Assembly: GCF_001426585.1 (NCBI RefSeq)
Contig: NZ_LMEI01000012.1
Coordinates: 400,056 to 464,055 of the forward strand
Direction: 5' to 3'
DNA from: Streptomyces sp. Root431
GTDB taxonomy: Bacteria > Actinomycetota > Actinomycetes > Streptomycetales > Streptomycetaceae
DNA: 64,000 nucleotides
Made by a program: the position numbers and the translations under genes. The first letter of the stretch is position 1, and every line of letters starts with the position of its first letter. Positions 1 through 7,823 of the stretch are shown one piece after another. The notes beneath the pieces are model-generated. The model did not search any database. It had not been told where the DNA came from and saw only the letters and a program-made list of their open reading frames with translations.

Positions 1-2
1 CC

Positions 3-533
3 GTCCCCGGCGTCGTCGGCGTCGACGTCATGCCCGCCACGCTCGGCTCCGCCCTGGAGCGGGTCGACGGCCTCGCCGGGGCGGTCCTGGACTCCTCCCC
101 CGCCAAGTCCGGGGACATCCTGATCATCATCTCCCTCTCCGGACGCAACGCCCTGCCCGTCGAGATGGCGATGAACGCCCGCGCGCTCGGCCTCACCGTC
201 ATCGGCGTCACCTCAGTGGCGTACGCGACCGAGACGAAGTCGCGGCACGTCTCCGGGACGTACCTCAAGGACCACTGCGACATCGTCCTCGACTCCAGGA
301 TCGCCGTCGGGGACGCGGAGCTCACCCACGAGGGCATCGAGGCGCCGTTCGCGCCCGCGTCGACCGTCGTGACCAGCGCGCTCATGCAGGCCACGATGGC
401 CGCCGCGGCCGAGGAGCTCGTACGCCGGGGCATCGAGCCGCCGCTGCTGCGCTCGGGGAACGTGGACGGCGGGCACGAGTGGAACGGACGTGTGATGACG
501 GAGTACGGGGACCGGATCTTCTTCCGGCACTAA
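3..533 (+). CDS. SIS-domain phosphosugar-binding protein, 5'-truncated
   Basis: The open frame enters from the window edge, so the true start lies upstream; the first internal ATG is at 30. The visible 176 codons form most of a SIS fold: a hydrophobic strand, then SLSGRN (the phosphosugar-binding serine loop), then MNARALGLTVIGVTS as the next strand-helix unit. SIS proteins isomerise or sense phosphosugars in the cytoplasm; nothing here names the substrate. The product ends in EYGDRIFFRH, and the stop lies 25 bp from the convergent PAS gene. It could be an isolated SIS protein or the C-terminus of a larger regulator. Confidence 0.8.
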   Translation, partial: VPGVVGVDVMPATLGSALERVDGLAGAVLDSSPAKSGDILIIISLSGRNALPVEMAMNARALGLTVIGVTSVAYATETKSRHVSGTYLKDHCDIVLDSRIAVGDAELTHEGIEAPFAPASTVVTSALMQATMAAAAEELVRRGIEPPLLRSGNVDGGHEWNGRVMTEYGDRIFFRH

Positions 534-558
534 GCGGAGAACGCGGACGGGGGAGCCG

Positions 559-1884
559 TCACTCCCCCGCCGGAACACCGAGCTCCGCCGCGACCCGGGA
601 CGCCACCGTCTCCGCGTACACCACGTCCTCCCGCTCGAACCCCGGGCGGCACGCGGCCCGCAGGAACGTCAGGACGCCCAGCGTCCGGCCCCGGGTCCGC
701 AGGACCACGCACAGCGCGTGCGCCGCGTCCCCCGGCCACTGATGGGCCTCCGCCCACACCTCGGCCGTACGGCCCGCGCTGGCCCGCACCGCGCCCGCGC
801 GGTCCCAGGCCTGGAACGCCGGATGCCGCGGCCCGTACCGCAGCGGGATGCCGCCGCCCACGACCGGCGACGACGGACCGGGCGCCCCGGGCGGGGTGGC
901 CAGGGCGCGGGTCAGACGGCGCTCCCCCACGACCAGGTCGACCAGCGCGTGATCCGCGAAACCCGCCAGGGCGAAGTCCAGCAGGACCGTCACCGCCTCC
1001 TCCGGGTCCTCGCACTCGGAGGCCGCCACGCCCGCCCGGTGCAACTGGCTCCACCGGAACCGCAGCCGGTCCGCCTCGCGCACCGCGAGCCGCTCCTCCG
1101 TCACGTCCTGGAACAACCACGCCACACCCAGCGGCACCGGCTCCTCCGCCATCGGCGAGGACAACCGCAGGAAACCGCTGCGCCAGCACCGGCGCCGCTC
1201 CCCCGACGAGCTCCGCAACGTCACCCACACCTCGGCGGGCGCGGGCGGCGTGCCCTCCGCCAGGACGTGCAGCAGCGCGCCCTCCAGCTCCTCGGCGCCG
1301 TGCACGACGACATCGCCGAGGGGACGCCCGAGCAGGGCCGTACGACCCGTACCGAAGGCGCGGGCGGCGTGACCGTTGACGACGGCCGGACGCAGGTCGG
1401 CGTCGACGAGGACGACACCCCAGGAGGCGTCCTCGAAGAGGGCCTCGCTCAGGGCGACCGAACGCTCCAGATCGAGCTGTACGTGGACCTCGCTGAAGGC
1501 GCAGTAGACCCCCGCCGGCGCACCGTCGGCACCGCGCACCCCGGCAGCCTGACTCCGCACGAGCACCCGCCCGCCGTCCTTGCGCAGCAACGCCAACTCG
1601 TGCACCTGCCGGCCGGGCCCCTTCATGGCCCCCATCAGCCGCCCGAGGGTCTCCTCGGCGTCCGCACTCCGCGCCGCCCACCCCCCGAACCCACGCCGCC
1701 CGACGGCCTCCTCCGCGGACCACCCGAGGATCCGCTCGGCCTCACGATTCCAGTGCGTGATCGTCCCGTCGGCGTCCAGCGCGCACAGCGCCGCGTCCAT
1801 CCCGTCGAGCAACGCGGCCAACAGATCGGCCCCGGCCCCCGGAACGGAGGCGGTATCACTCGCGGCCCCCGTGAAAGCACTCAT
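559..1884 (-). CDS. PAS/PAS/GAF sensor protein without kinase domain
   Basis: This predicts about 441 residues. Two PAS domains follow one another: one around residues 15-125 (GMDAALCALDADGTITHWNR), the second around 150-270 (GVVLVDADLRPAVVNGHAAR, ending in a PAC-like FQDVTEERLAVRE). A GAF-like region fills the C-terminus. No HisKA, HATPase, GGDEF or PP2C domain follows, so it senses or relays signals but shows no output enzyme. I chose the ATG at 1884, preceded by GGGGGG; an in-frame ATG at 1899 is possible. No signal peptide or membrane segment is visible, so it is probably cytoplasmic. The convergent SIS gene ends 25 bp away. Confidence 0.78.
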   Translation of the reverse strand: MSAFTGAASDTASVPGAGADLLAALLDGMDAALCALDADGTITHWNREAERILGWSAEEAVGRRGFGGWAARSADAEETLGRLMGAMKGPGRQVHELALLRKDGGRVLVRSQAAGVRGADGAPAGVYCAFSEVHVQLDLERSVALSEALFEDASWGVVLVDADLRPAVVNGHAARAFGTGRTALLGRPLGDVVVHGAEELEGALLHVLAEGTPPAPAEVWVTLRSSSGERRRCWRSGFLRLSSPMAEEPVPLGVAWLFQDVTEERLAVREADRLRFRWSQLHRAGVAASECEDPEEAVTVLLDFALAGFADHALVDLVVGERRLTRALATPPGAPGPSSPVVGGGIPLRYGPRHPAFQAWDRAGAVRASAGRTAEVWAEAHQWPGDAAHALCVVLRTRGRTLGVLTFLRAACRPGFEREDVVYAETVASRVAAELGVPAGE

Positions 1885-2049
1885 CCCGGTACCCCCCATG
1901 CTGCGCCCATTCAACTGGAACGTGACGCAGAGCACATCACCTTCCTCGAAATCACTGCGCTCGGGAAACGGACGAGGAACCGGACATGGCAGCCGAGCCA
2001 CAGGGGTGCGTGACCCAGATCACACTCCTCCTTCTCGGGGTCAGGACCG

Positions 2050-2964
2050 GTCTGCTCGGTCGTCGCCCGTCTTCGCCGGTACGCCCCCGTCGTCGAGATC
2101 CACGTCGAAGAGAACTCCTTCGACATCCCCACCCTCAGCGCGGCGGAGGAGTCGGAAGCACTCGGCGGGCAGGCACCCACACGCGTCCGAACGGGCGAGA
2201 GGTGCGCCTACTGCGGAGCGTCCGGCGTCCCGCTCAACGTCGACCACATCCGGGCCCGCGCCCGCGGTGGCACCGACCGCCCCGCCAACCTCCTCCTCGC
2301 GTGCGTGCCCTGCAACGAGGCCAAGGCGGCCCGTCCCGTCGAGGAGTTCCTGGCCCATCGGCCCGAGCGCCTGGCCACCGTTCTGAGCCGACTGCGGTCG
2401 CCCCTCGGCGACTCGGCCGCCATGAACGCGACGAAGGCGCGGCTCCTCCAGCTGCTCGAAGGGACCGGCCTGCCGGTGCGCTGCTGGCCGGCGTCCCTGA
2501 CCTCGGCGAATCGCACTGCCGTGGGGCTGGCGAAGTCCCACACGCTCGACGCGCTCTGTGTGGGCCCGCTGGGTTCCGGCGCCGGAGACACCATCGTCCG
2601 CGTCGTCGCCTCCGTGTACGTCTTCGCGTCCACGGGTCGCGGTTCCTACGCCCGCACCACCCCGGACCGCTACGGCTTTCCCCGTCTGCTGCGCCCGCGC
2701 CGGAAGCGGCACCAGGGCTTCGCGAGCGGCGATCTCGTACGGGCCACGGTGTTGAAGGGCCGTTGGACAGGAGTCCGGACCGGTCGGGTCTCGGTGCGCA
2801 GTACAGGCCGGCACAGCGTCGCCACGCCCCTCGGCCGGTTCAACGCGTCCCACGAGAACCTGCGCCTGCTCCAGCGGGCCGACGGGTTCGCCTACGCCTG
2901 GCGCATCGAGGCCGAGCCGAACTCGTCGAATAAATCGGTTGAGCCCCCTGAGCGGAGTTCGTAA
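2050..2964 (+). pseudogene. iscB: IscB (RuvC/HNH RNA-guided nuclease family) remnant, 5'-truncated
   Basis: The frame aligns with the C-terminal two thirds of IscB. It opens with LRRYAPVVEI then VEENSFD (RuvC-II-like, with its acidic residue). Next comes an HNH module with CAYC, VDH and CVPCN zinc/catalytic motifs (about 2203-2316). Then follow AVGLAKSHTLDALCVG (RuvC-III, His 2539, Asp 2548) and the YGFPRLL...GFASGDLVRA stretch typical of IscB C-termini. RuvC-I, the arginine-rich bridge helix and the PLMP domain are absent. An in-frame TGA stands at 2011-2013, and the first GTG (2305) lies inside the HNH zinc finger, so no sensible start exists. The remaining frame has no stop for over 300 codons, suggesting recent truncation or retained partial use. 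No TnpA partner is nearby. Confidence 0.82.
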
Positions 2965-2992
2965 CGTGTGAGCCACGCCCGAAAGGAGGTGA

Positions 2993-3181
2993 TCCGGAAG
3001 TGATTTCTTACCGGACCAGCGAGGTGGCTGCGGGCTAAGGCCTGCACGTCGCACTCTGTGCACCTCGGCAGGCCGAACTGCCGAAGAACAACGCAGTCAC
3101 CCGACCGTGAGTCGCCGGTAAGTCCGGCCGGCTCCCGTCCGAACCTAGGCGGACGGGACCAGACTCACGGTCGTCTGCGTT
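2993..3181 (+). ncRNA. Candidate structured RNA (omega/HEARO-like?) after the IscB remnant
   Basis: The gap between the iscB remnant and pdxH folds into nested helices: 2993-2997 with 3011-3015; GAGGTG 3021-3026 with 3061-3066, enclosing TGCGGGC 3029-3035 with 3040-3046 (one G-U pair, valid only on the plus strand); 3067-3071 with 3078-3082; AACGCAG 3090-3096 with 3175-3181; GACCGTGAGTC 3103-3113 with 3162-3172, enclosing hairpins 3114-3128 and CCCGTCCG 3134-3141 with 3150-3157. The last set forms a three-way junction. The fold may be an orphan IscB omega RNA, transposon-end hairpins, or a terminator array for the convergent pdxH. The structure is clear; its identity is inference. Confidence 0.45.
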
Positions 3182-3201
3182 TTCCGGGGGCCGTCCCGTG
3201 G

Positions 3202-3891
3202 TCAGGGAGCGAGTCGCTCCACGCGCCAGGTCTCGTCCTCGCGGACGTAGCGCAGGCGGTCGTGGAGGCGGTTCTCGTGGCCCTGCCAGAACTCGATCGT
3301 GTCGGGGACGACGCGGATGCCGCCCCATTCCGGGGGGACCGGGACCTGCTCGCTCTCGGGGTAGCGGGTCTCCAGTTCCTCGTAGCGGGTGAGGAGTTCC
3401 TCGCGGGAGGCGATCACCGTGGACTGGTGGCTCGCCCAGGCGCCGAGCTGGGAGCCGTGGGGGCGGGTGCGGAAGTAGGCGACCGTCTCGTCGCGGCCCG
3501 TGCGGAGTGCGCGGCCGGTGACGATGACCTGGCGGGCGAGCGGGTGCCAGGGGAAGAGCAGGGAGATCTGGGGGTTGGCCGCCAGCTCCTGGCCCTTGCG
3601 GGAGCCGTAGTTGGTGAAGAAGACGAAGCCGGCGGCGTCGTAGTGCTTCAGCAGGACGGTCCGGGAGGACGGGCGGCCGTCGGGGGTCGCTGTGGAGACG
3701 ACCATCGCGTTCGGCTCGTGGATCGCCGGGTTCTCCGCGGTCTCCTTGAACCAGCGGGAGAACTGCGCGATCGGCTCGGGGGCGAGGTCCGAGACGGTCA
3801 GCTCCGTGGTGCGGTACACCTCGCGCATGTCGGCGGGATCCAGGGCGTCGGTCACGGGATCGGTCGTGGCGTCGTTCACGGGATCGGTCAC
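3202..3891 (-). CDS. pdxH: Pyridoxamine 5'-phosphate oxidase
   Basis: The 229-residue product matches FMN-dependent PdxH, which oxidises pyridoxine or pyridoxamine 5'-phosphate to pyridoxal 5'-phosphate in the cytoplasm. Visible family blocks are WFKETAENPAIHEPNAM, DGRPSSRTVLLKHYD, FFTNYGSRKGQELAANP, GSQLGAWASHQS, and the closing PPEWGGIRVVPDTIEFWQGHENRLHDR with the C-terminal WRVERLAP. The frame runs open further upstream, but the GTG at 3891 follows AGGATGG and gives normal length with a short variable leader; a later GTG at 3855 is also possible. It diverges from citrate synthase across a 197-bp gap. Confidence 0.93.
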   Translation of the reverse strand: MTDPVNDATTDPVTDALDPADMREVYRTTELTVSDLAPEPIAQFSRWFKETAENPAIHEPNAMVVSTATPDGRPSSRTVLLKHYDAAGFVFFTNYGSRKGQELAANPQISLLFPWHPLARQVIVTGRALRTGRDETVAYFRTRPHGSQLGAWASHQSTVIASREELLTRYEELETRYPESEQVPVPPEWGGIRVVPDTIEFWQGHENRLHDRLRYVREDETWRVERLAP

Positions 3892-4088
3892 GGGGCCATC
3901 CTGCCGCAGCACCTGAGTCTGCCCGGCACCGCCCGGCCCTAATCCTCTCTCGCCGGATCGGCGCAGTGTGCCGGATGTCACGCTTCCCCGCATCATCGGA
4001 ACCGTACAGACTCTTCCGCTGGATGACTGTTGATTCCCCACCATCGACCACCGCACGGTTGATCGATCATCGATAGAGGAGCCGCCTG

Positions 4089-5189
4089 ATGTCCGACTTC
4101 GTACCCGGGCTCGAGGGAGTCGTCGCGTTCGAGACGGAGATCGCCGAACCCGACAAGGAGGGCGGCGCCCTCCGCTACCGAGGCGTCGACATCGAGGACC
4201 TCGTCGGCCACGTCTCGTTCGGCAACGTCTGGGGCCTGCTCGTCGACGGCGCCTTCAACCCGGGTCTGCCGGCGGCCGAGCCGTTCCCGATCCCCGTGCA
4301 CTCCGGTGACATCCGGGTCGACGTGCAGTCCGCGCTCGCGATGCTCGCTCCCGTGTGGGGCCTCAAGCCGCTCCTCGACATCTCCGTCGAGCAGGCCCGC
4401 GACGACCTCGCCCGCGCCGCCGTCATGGCCCTCTCGTACGTCGCCCAGTCCGCGCGCGGCCAGGGCATGCCGATGGTCCCGCAGAGCGAGATCGACAAGG
4501 CGGAGACGGTCGTCGAGCGGTTCATGGTCCGCTGGCGCGGCGAGCCCGACCCGAAGCACGTCAAGGCCGTCGACGCCTACTGGACCTCCGCCGCCGAGCA
4601 CGGCATGAACGCGTCGACGTTCACCGCCCGTGTCATCGCCTCCACCGGTGCCGACGTGGCCGCCGCGCTCTCCGGCGCCGTCGGCGCCATGTCCGGCCCG
4701 CTGCACGGCGGCGCGCCCTCCCGCGTCCTCGGCATGATCGAGGAGATCGAGCGCACCGGCGACGCCACCGCCTGGGTCAAGCAGGCCCTCGACAAGGGCG
4801 AGCGGCTCATGGGCTTCGGCCACCGCGTCTACCGCGCCGAGGACCCGCGCGCCCGCGTCCTGCGCCGCACCGCCAAGGAGCTGGACGCCCCGCGCTACGA
4901 GGTGGCCGCCGCGCTGGAGAAGGCCGCCCTGGAGGAGCTGCACAACCGCCGCCCCGACCGGATCCTGGCGACGAACGTCGAGTTCTGGGCGGCCATCGTC
5001 CTCGACTTCGCCGAGGTCCCGGCGCACATGTTCACGTCGATGTTCAGCTGCGCCCGTACGGCCGGCTGGTCGGCGCACATCCTGGAGCAGAAGCGCACCG
5101 GGCGGCTCGTGCGCCCGTCCGCCCGCTACACGGGTCCCGGCCAGCGGGACCCGCGCGAGATCGAGGGTTACGCCGACATCGTCGGCTAG
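4089..5189 (+). CDS. Citrate synthase (second, 2-methylcitrate-synthase-like type)
   Basis: A 366-residue citrate synthase condenses acetyl-CoA (or propionyl-CoA) with oxaloacetate. Active-site blocks are present: the histidine in GPLHGGAPSRV, the histidine in MGFGHRVYRAEDPRA, and the C-terminal FAEVPAHMFTSMFSCARTAGW followed by an arginine-rich tail. It is shorter than the hexameric type and resembles the actinobacterial CitA/PrpC group, so methylcitrate activity cannot be excluded. The ATG follows AGGAG with good spacing. An AT-rich dyad (TTGATCGATCATCGAT, about 4058-4073) sits just upstream. The stop shares the four bases CTAG with the stop of the convergent oxygenase gene. Confidence 0.92.
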   Translation: MSDFVPGLEGVVAFETEIAEPDKEGGALRYRGVDIEDLVGHVSFGNVWGLLVDGAFNPGLPAAEPFPIPVHSGDIRVDVQSALAMLAPVWGLKPLLDISVEQARDDLARAAVMALSYVAQSARGQGMPMVPQSEIDKAETVVERFMVRWRGEPDPKHVKAVDAYWTSAAEHGMNASTFTARVIASTGADVAAALSGAVGAMSGPLHGGAPSRVLGMIEEIERTGDATAWVKQALDKGERLMGFGHRVYRAEDPRARVLRRTAKELDAPRYEVAAALEKAALEELHNRRPDRILATNVEFWAAIVLDFAEVPAHMFTSMFSCARTAGWSAHILEQKRTGRLVRPSARYTGPGQRDPREIEGYADIVG

Positions 5190-6301
5190 GACGCCAGAGC
5201 CGGCTGAGTCTCCGGGTGCAGCAGCAGGTCCGCGTGGTGGCGGGCCGCCACCAGCGGGTGGGCCCGGAGCTTGCCCTTCAGTTCGTTGCGGCCGTACTCG
5301 GCGAACAGCGGGTTCGCCGGGTCCGCCGTGACGCCCGGGGCCGCGGAGGCGTACGGGAAGGTCAGCGGCGCGATCCGGGCGTCGAGCCGCGGGTTGTAGA
5401 AGAACGGGACGGAGTAGCGCTCCGTCGCCCCGGGCGGGGAGACGACCCGGTGGTTCGTCGCGATCAGATAGCCGTTGGTGGCCACTTCGAGCAGCTCGCC
5501 CAGGTTGACCACGAAGGCGCCCGGCAGCGGCGGCACGTCGTGGAACTCCCCGTCCTCGCGCTGGACCTGGAGTCCGCCGACCTGGTCCTGGAGCAGCAGC
5601 GTCAGGAAGCCGTAGTCCTTGTGGGCGCCGACGCCCTGGTCGTCGCCCTCGCCGCTGCTGCCCGGGTAGCGCACCAGCTTGAGGTGCGGGTGGGCGCGCG
5701 GGCCGAAGATGTCGTCGTAGAAGTCCGCAGGCGCGCCGATGGAGGTCAGCAGCTCGTGCAGGAGCCGCTCGGCGACGCCGCTGAGGCGGTCGATCCAGTG
5801 CAGGGCGGCGGTCCGCAGTTCGGGGAGCGCGGCCGGCCACTGGTTGGGGCCTTCGAGCCACCAGTAGGGGGGTTCCCAGGGCGCGGGGGCGTGCGCGGGG
5901 CGCTCGGCGCCGATGTCGAGCTGGTCGCGCCAGTCGCGGGCGCCTGCGGTCCGCTCGTCGCCGATGCGGGTGTAGCCGCGGAAGTGCGGTGAGTTGATGT
6001 TGTCGAGGGCCAGCCGGTCGGCCTCGGGCAGCGCGAAGAAGGCGCGCATGGCGGTGGTGAGGGCGCGCGTCTCGGCCTCGGTCACGCCGTGCCCGACGAG
6101 CTGGAAGAAGCCGACGTCGTGCGCGGCGGAGTGGAGCTGGGCGTGCAGCAGGCGGCGGGCCTGGGGGCCCCGGTCGGCGGCGGAGAGGTCGACGATCGGG
6201 AGCTGCGCGGCGTACGAGGGGTGGATCCGGGAGCCGGGCACCGGCTCGTGGGAGCGCGCGCTGCGGGTCTGCTGCTGAAGGGAGGTCGAACTGCGAGTCA
6301 T
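5186..6301 (-). CDS. Isopenicillin-N-synthase-family 2-oxoglutarate/Fe(II) oxygenase
   Basis: The 371-residue protein has the two-part IPNS fold: an N-terminal DIOX_N segment (LPIVDLSAADRG...VGFFQLVGHGV) and a jelly roll with iron ligands HKD (VGAHKDYGFLTLLLQD) and the distal histidine in IATNHRVVSPPG. ERYSVPFFYNP supplies the RxS motif that binds the 2-oxoglutarate carboxylate. It probably hydroxylates or desaturates a small molecule; the substrate is unknown. The ATG at 6301 opens the frame. A 24-codon leader peptide lies 126 bp upstream on the same strand, hinting at attenuation-type control. Its stop overlaps that of the convergent citrate synthase. Confidence 0.88.
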   Translation of the reverse strand: MTRSSTSLQQQTRSARSHEPVPGSRIHPSYAAQLPIVDLSAADRGPQARRLLHAQLHSAAHDVGFFQLVGHGVTEAETRALTTAMRAFFALPEADRLALDNINSPHFRGYTRIGDERTAGARDWRDQLDIGAERPAHAPAPWEPPYWWLEGPNQWPAALPELRTAALHWIDRLSGVAERLLHELLTSIGAPADFYDDIFGPRAHPHLKLVRYPGSSGEGDDQGVGAHKDYGFLTLLLQDQVGGLQVQREDGEFHDVPPLPGAFVVNLGELLEVATNGYLIATNHRVVSPPGATERYSVPFFYNPRLDARIAPLTFPYASAAPGVTADPANPLFAEYGRNELKGKLRAHPLVAARHHADLLLHPETQPALAS

Positions 6302-6427
6302 GGGTGCGTCCGCGGGGTCTACGGGGTGCCCGGGACGGCCGCCAGGGGTGGGGCGGGGGCCACGGGTGCCGGTCGGCTTTGGGCTCTGAGCGAGGGACCC
6401 GGGGGGCGGTGTGTGGTGCCCTGGGGG

Positions 6428-6502
6428 TCAGGCGGAGCGGCGACAGCTCATGCTCGTGACGCGGACGAAGTCCACGTGGCGACGGCGTACGAGCGAAGGC
6501 AT
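6428..6502 (-). CDS. Putative regulatory leader peptide (24 residues)
   Basis: The minus strand encodes a 24-residue peptide beginning MPSLVRRRHVDFVRV and ending SCRRSA. The arginine pair, HVD, RV and a late cysteine followed by arginines match a recurrent class of small Streptomyces putative leader peptides (pattern RRHVDxxRVxSxxCR), which often precede sulfur, cysteine or redox genes. It ends 126 bp before the oxygenase start on the same strand, so translation could control that gene by attenuation. Too short for automatic ORF lists, it is recognised by pattern alone. Confidence 0.6.
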   Translation of the reverse strand: MPSLVRRRHVDFVRVTSMSCRRSA

Positions 6503-6545
6503 GCGAACAGCGTACTGCGGCGGGGCCCGGAGGGGTGTGGTCCGG

Positions 6546-6606
6546 GTCACGTCGCCGGTCCGGTATGCGTCACGTCGCCGGTCCGGCCTGCGTCACGTCG
6601 CCGGTC
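6546..6606. repeat. 23-bp tandem repeat, 2.7 copies
   Basis: Units start at 6546, 6569 and 6592, each beginning GTCACGTCGCCGGTC. The first two are full length with two differences; the third is cut after 15 bases. The array lies in the 424-bp divergent spacer between the oxygenase and the secreted peptidase, about 120 bp before the peptidase start. Even spacing (about two helical turns) would suit an array of regulator sites, but replication slippage is an equal explanation. Confidence 0.8.
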
Positions 6607-6725
6607 TCTCCCCCGGTGCTTCTCGGGCTCTGGTCAAAACGGCGGGCGTGCGCGAAGATCGCCGCCACGCGTGTCACGCGCATGCCAAACGTCCCGTCGC
6701 AGCATCCCATCGCAGGAGGATGTCC

Positions 6726-7769
6726 ATGACCCGCCGCCGCACCTCTCGTGGCCTGGTCGCCGCCGTCGCCGTCGCCGGCACGGCCGCCGCCGCCCTGCTC
6801 CCGTCCTCGGGGGCCGTCGCGGCCTCGCTGCCGCTGCCGCAGGCCCGCGTCTTCATGGTGAACCCGGTGCAGTCCTCCGGCGACCAGACCCTCGCCGACC
6901 ACAAGGACGCGGCGAGCGACGTCCCCGCGTCCGCCTACGCCACCGTCACGCTGCGGAACCTCGACGCGAGCGGCGGCCTGTCCGGGAAGTGGGCCGCCGT
7001 CCGCTCCGAGACCGGCAAGCCCGCCGCCGTCGCCGACGCCGGCACCTTCGACCGCTCCGACGACCGGTTCGAGCAGGTCATGGCGTACTTCTGGGTCAAC
7101 GAGGCGCAGGAGTACCTCCAGGGCCTCGGCTTCGGCACCGAGCTGCCCGGCGCGAACGACCGCGTCCAGCCGGTCCGGCTCAACCAGTGGGGCGCCGACA
7201 ACTCCTTCTTCACTGACAAGAAGGCCGAGATCCGCTTCGGCAAGGGCGGCGTCGACGACGCCGAGGACGCGGACGTGATCATCCACGAGTACGGCCACGC
7301 CGTGCACCACGCCCAGGTCCCCGGCTTCGGCACGACCCCGGAGTCCGGGGCGATCGGCGAGGCCTTCGGCGACTACCTCGCCGTCGCCGTCGGCACGCAC
7401 GCGGCCGCGAAGTACGGCTGGCCGCTCAAGGCCGACGCAGCCTGCGTCGGCGACTGGGACTCCACCGGCTACAGCGAGGCGCCGCACTGCCTCCGCCGGA
7501 TCGACGGCACGAAGACGTACGCGGACCGGGAGGGCGAGGTCCACGCCGACGGCGAGATCTGGTCCCGGGCGCTCCTCGACATCCGTACGTCGCTCGGTGC
7601 CCGGACCGCCGACCGGATCATCGTCAACGCGCAGTTCGGCTTCGCGCCCGACACGAGCTTCCGGGACGCGGCCCTGACGACGGTCGCGACGGCCGAGCGG
7701 ATGTACGGCAAGGCCGCGGCGGCCGCGGTACGGGACGCCTTCCGGGCGCGGGAGATCCCCGGGGTCTGA
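6726..7769 (+). CDS. Secreted HEYGH zinc metallopeptidase
   Basis: The 347-residue product starts with a signal peptide (RRR, an alanine/valine-rich core, then GAVAA). The zinc site is IIHEYGHAVHHA with the third ligand in GEAFGDYLA, as in gluzincins of the fungalysin/thermolysin group. The usual FTP/PepSY propeptide is missing: only about 150 residues separate the signal from the zinc site, so maturation must differ or the protein may bind rather than cleave. The AGGAGG at 6714-6719 fits the ATG at 6726 rather than the ATG at 6720 that abuts it. It is convergent with the Lrp gene and acts outside the cell. Confidence 0.82.
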   Translation: MTRRRTSRGLVAAVAVAGTAAAALLPSSGAVAASLPLPQARVFMVNPVQSSGDQTLADHKDAASDVPASAYATVTLRNLDASGGLSGKWAAVRSETGKPAAVADAGTFDRSDDRFEQVMAYFWVNEAQEYLQGLGFGTELPGANDRVQPVRLNQWGADNSFFTDKKAEIRFGKGGVDDAEDADVIIHEYGHAVHHAQVPGFGTTPESGAIGEAFGDYLAVAVGTHAAAKYGWPLKADAACVGDWDSTGYSEAPHCLRRIDGTKTYADREGEVHADGEIWSRALLDIRTSLGARTADRIIVNAQFGFAPDTSFRDAALTTVATAERMYGKAAAAAVRDAFRAREIPGV

Positions 7770-7823
7770 CGGGGGATCCCGGACGTCCACGGGAGATCCC
7801 GGGGGTTTGAAGGTGCAGCGCTT

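Noticed and set aside
3993..5861. A 622-codon minus-strand frame across citrate synthase and part of the oxygenase.
   Set aside because: Composition is GC-shadow-like and it contains no recognisable domain; both real genes are confidently placed in other frames.
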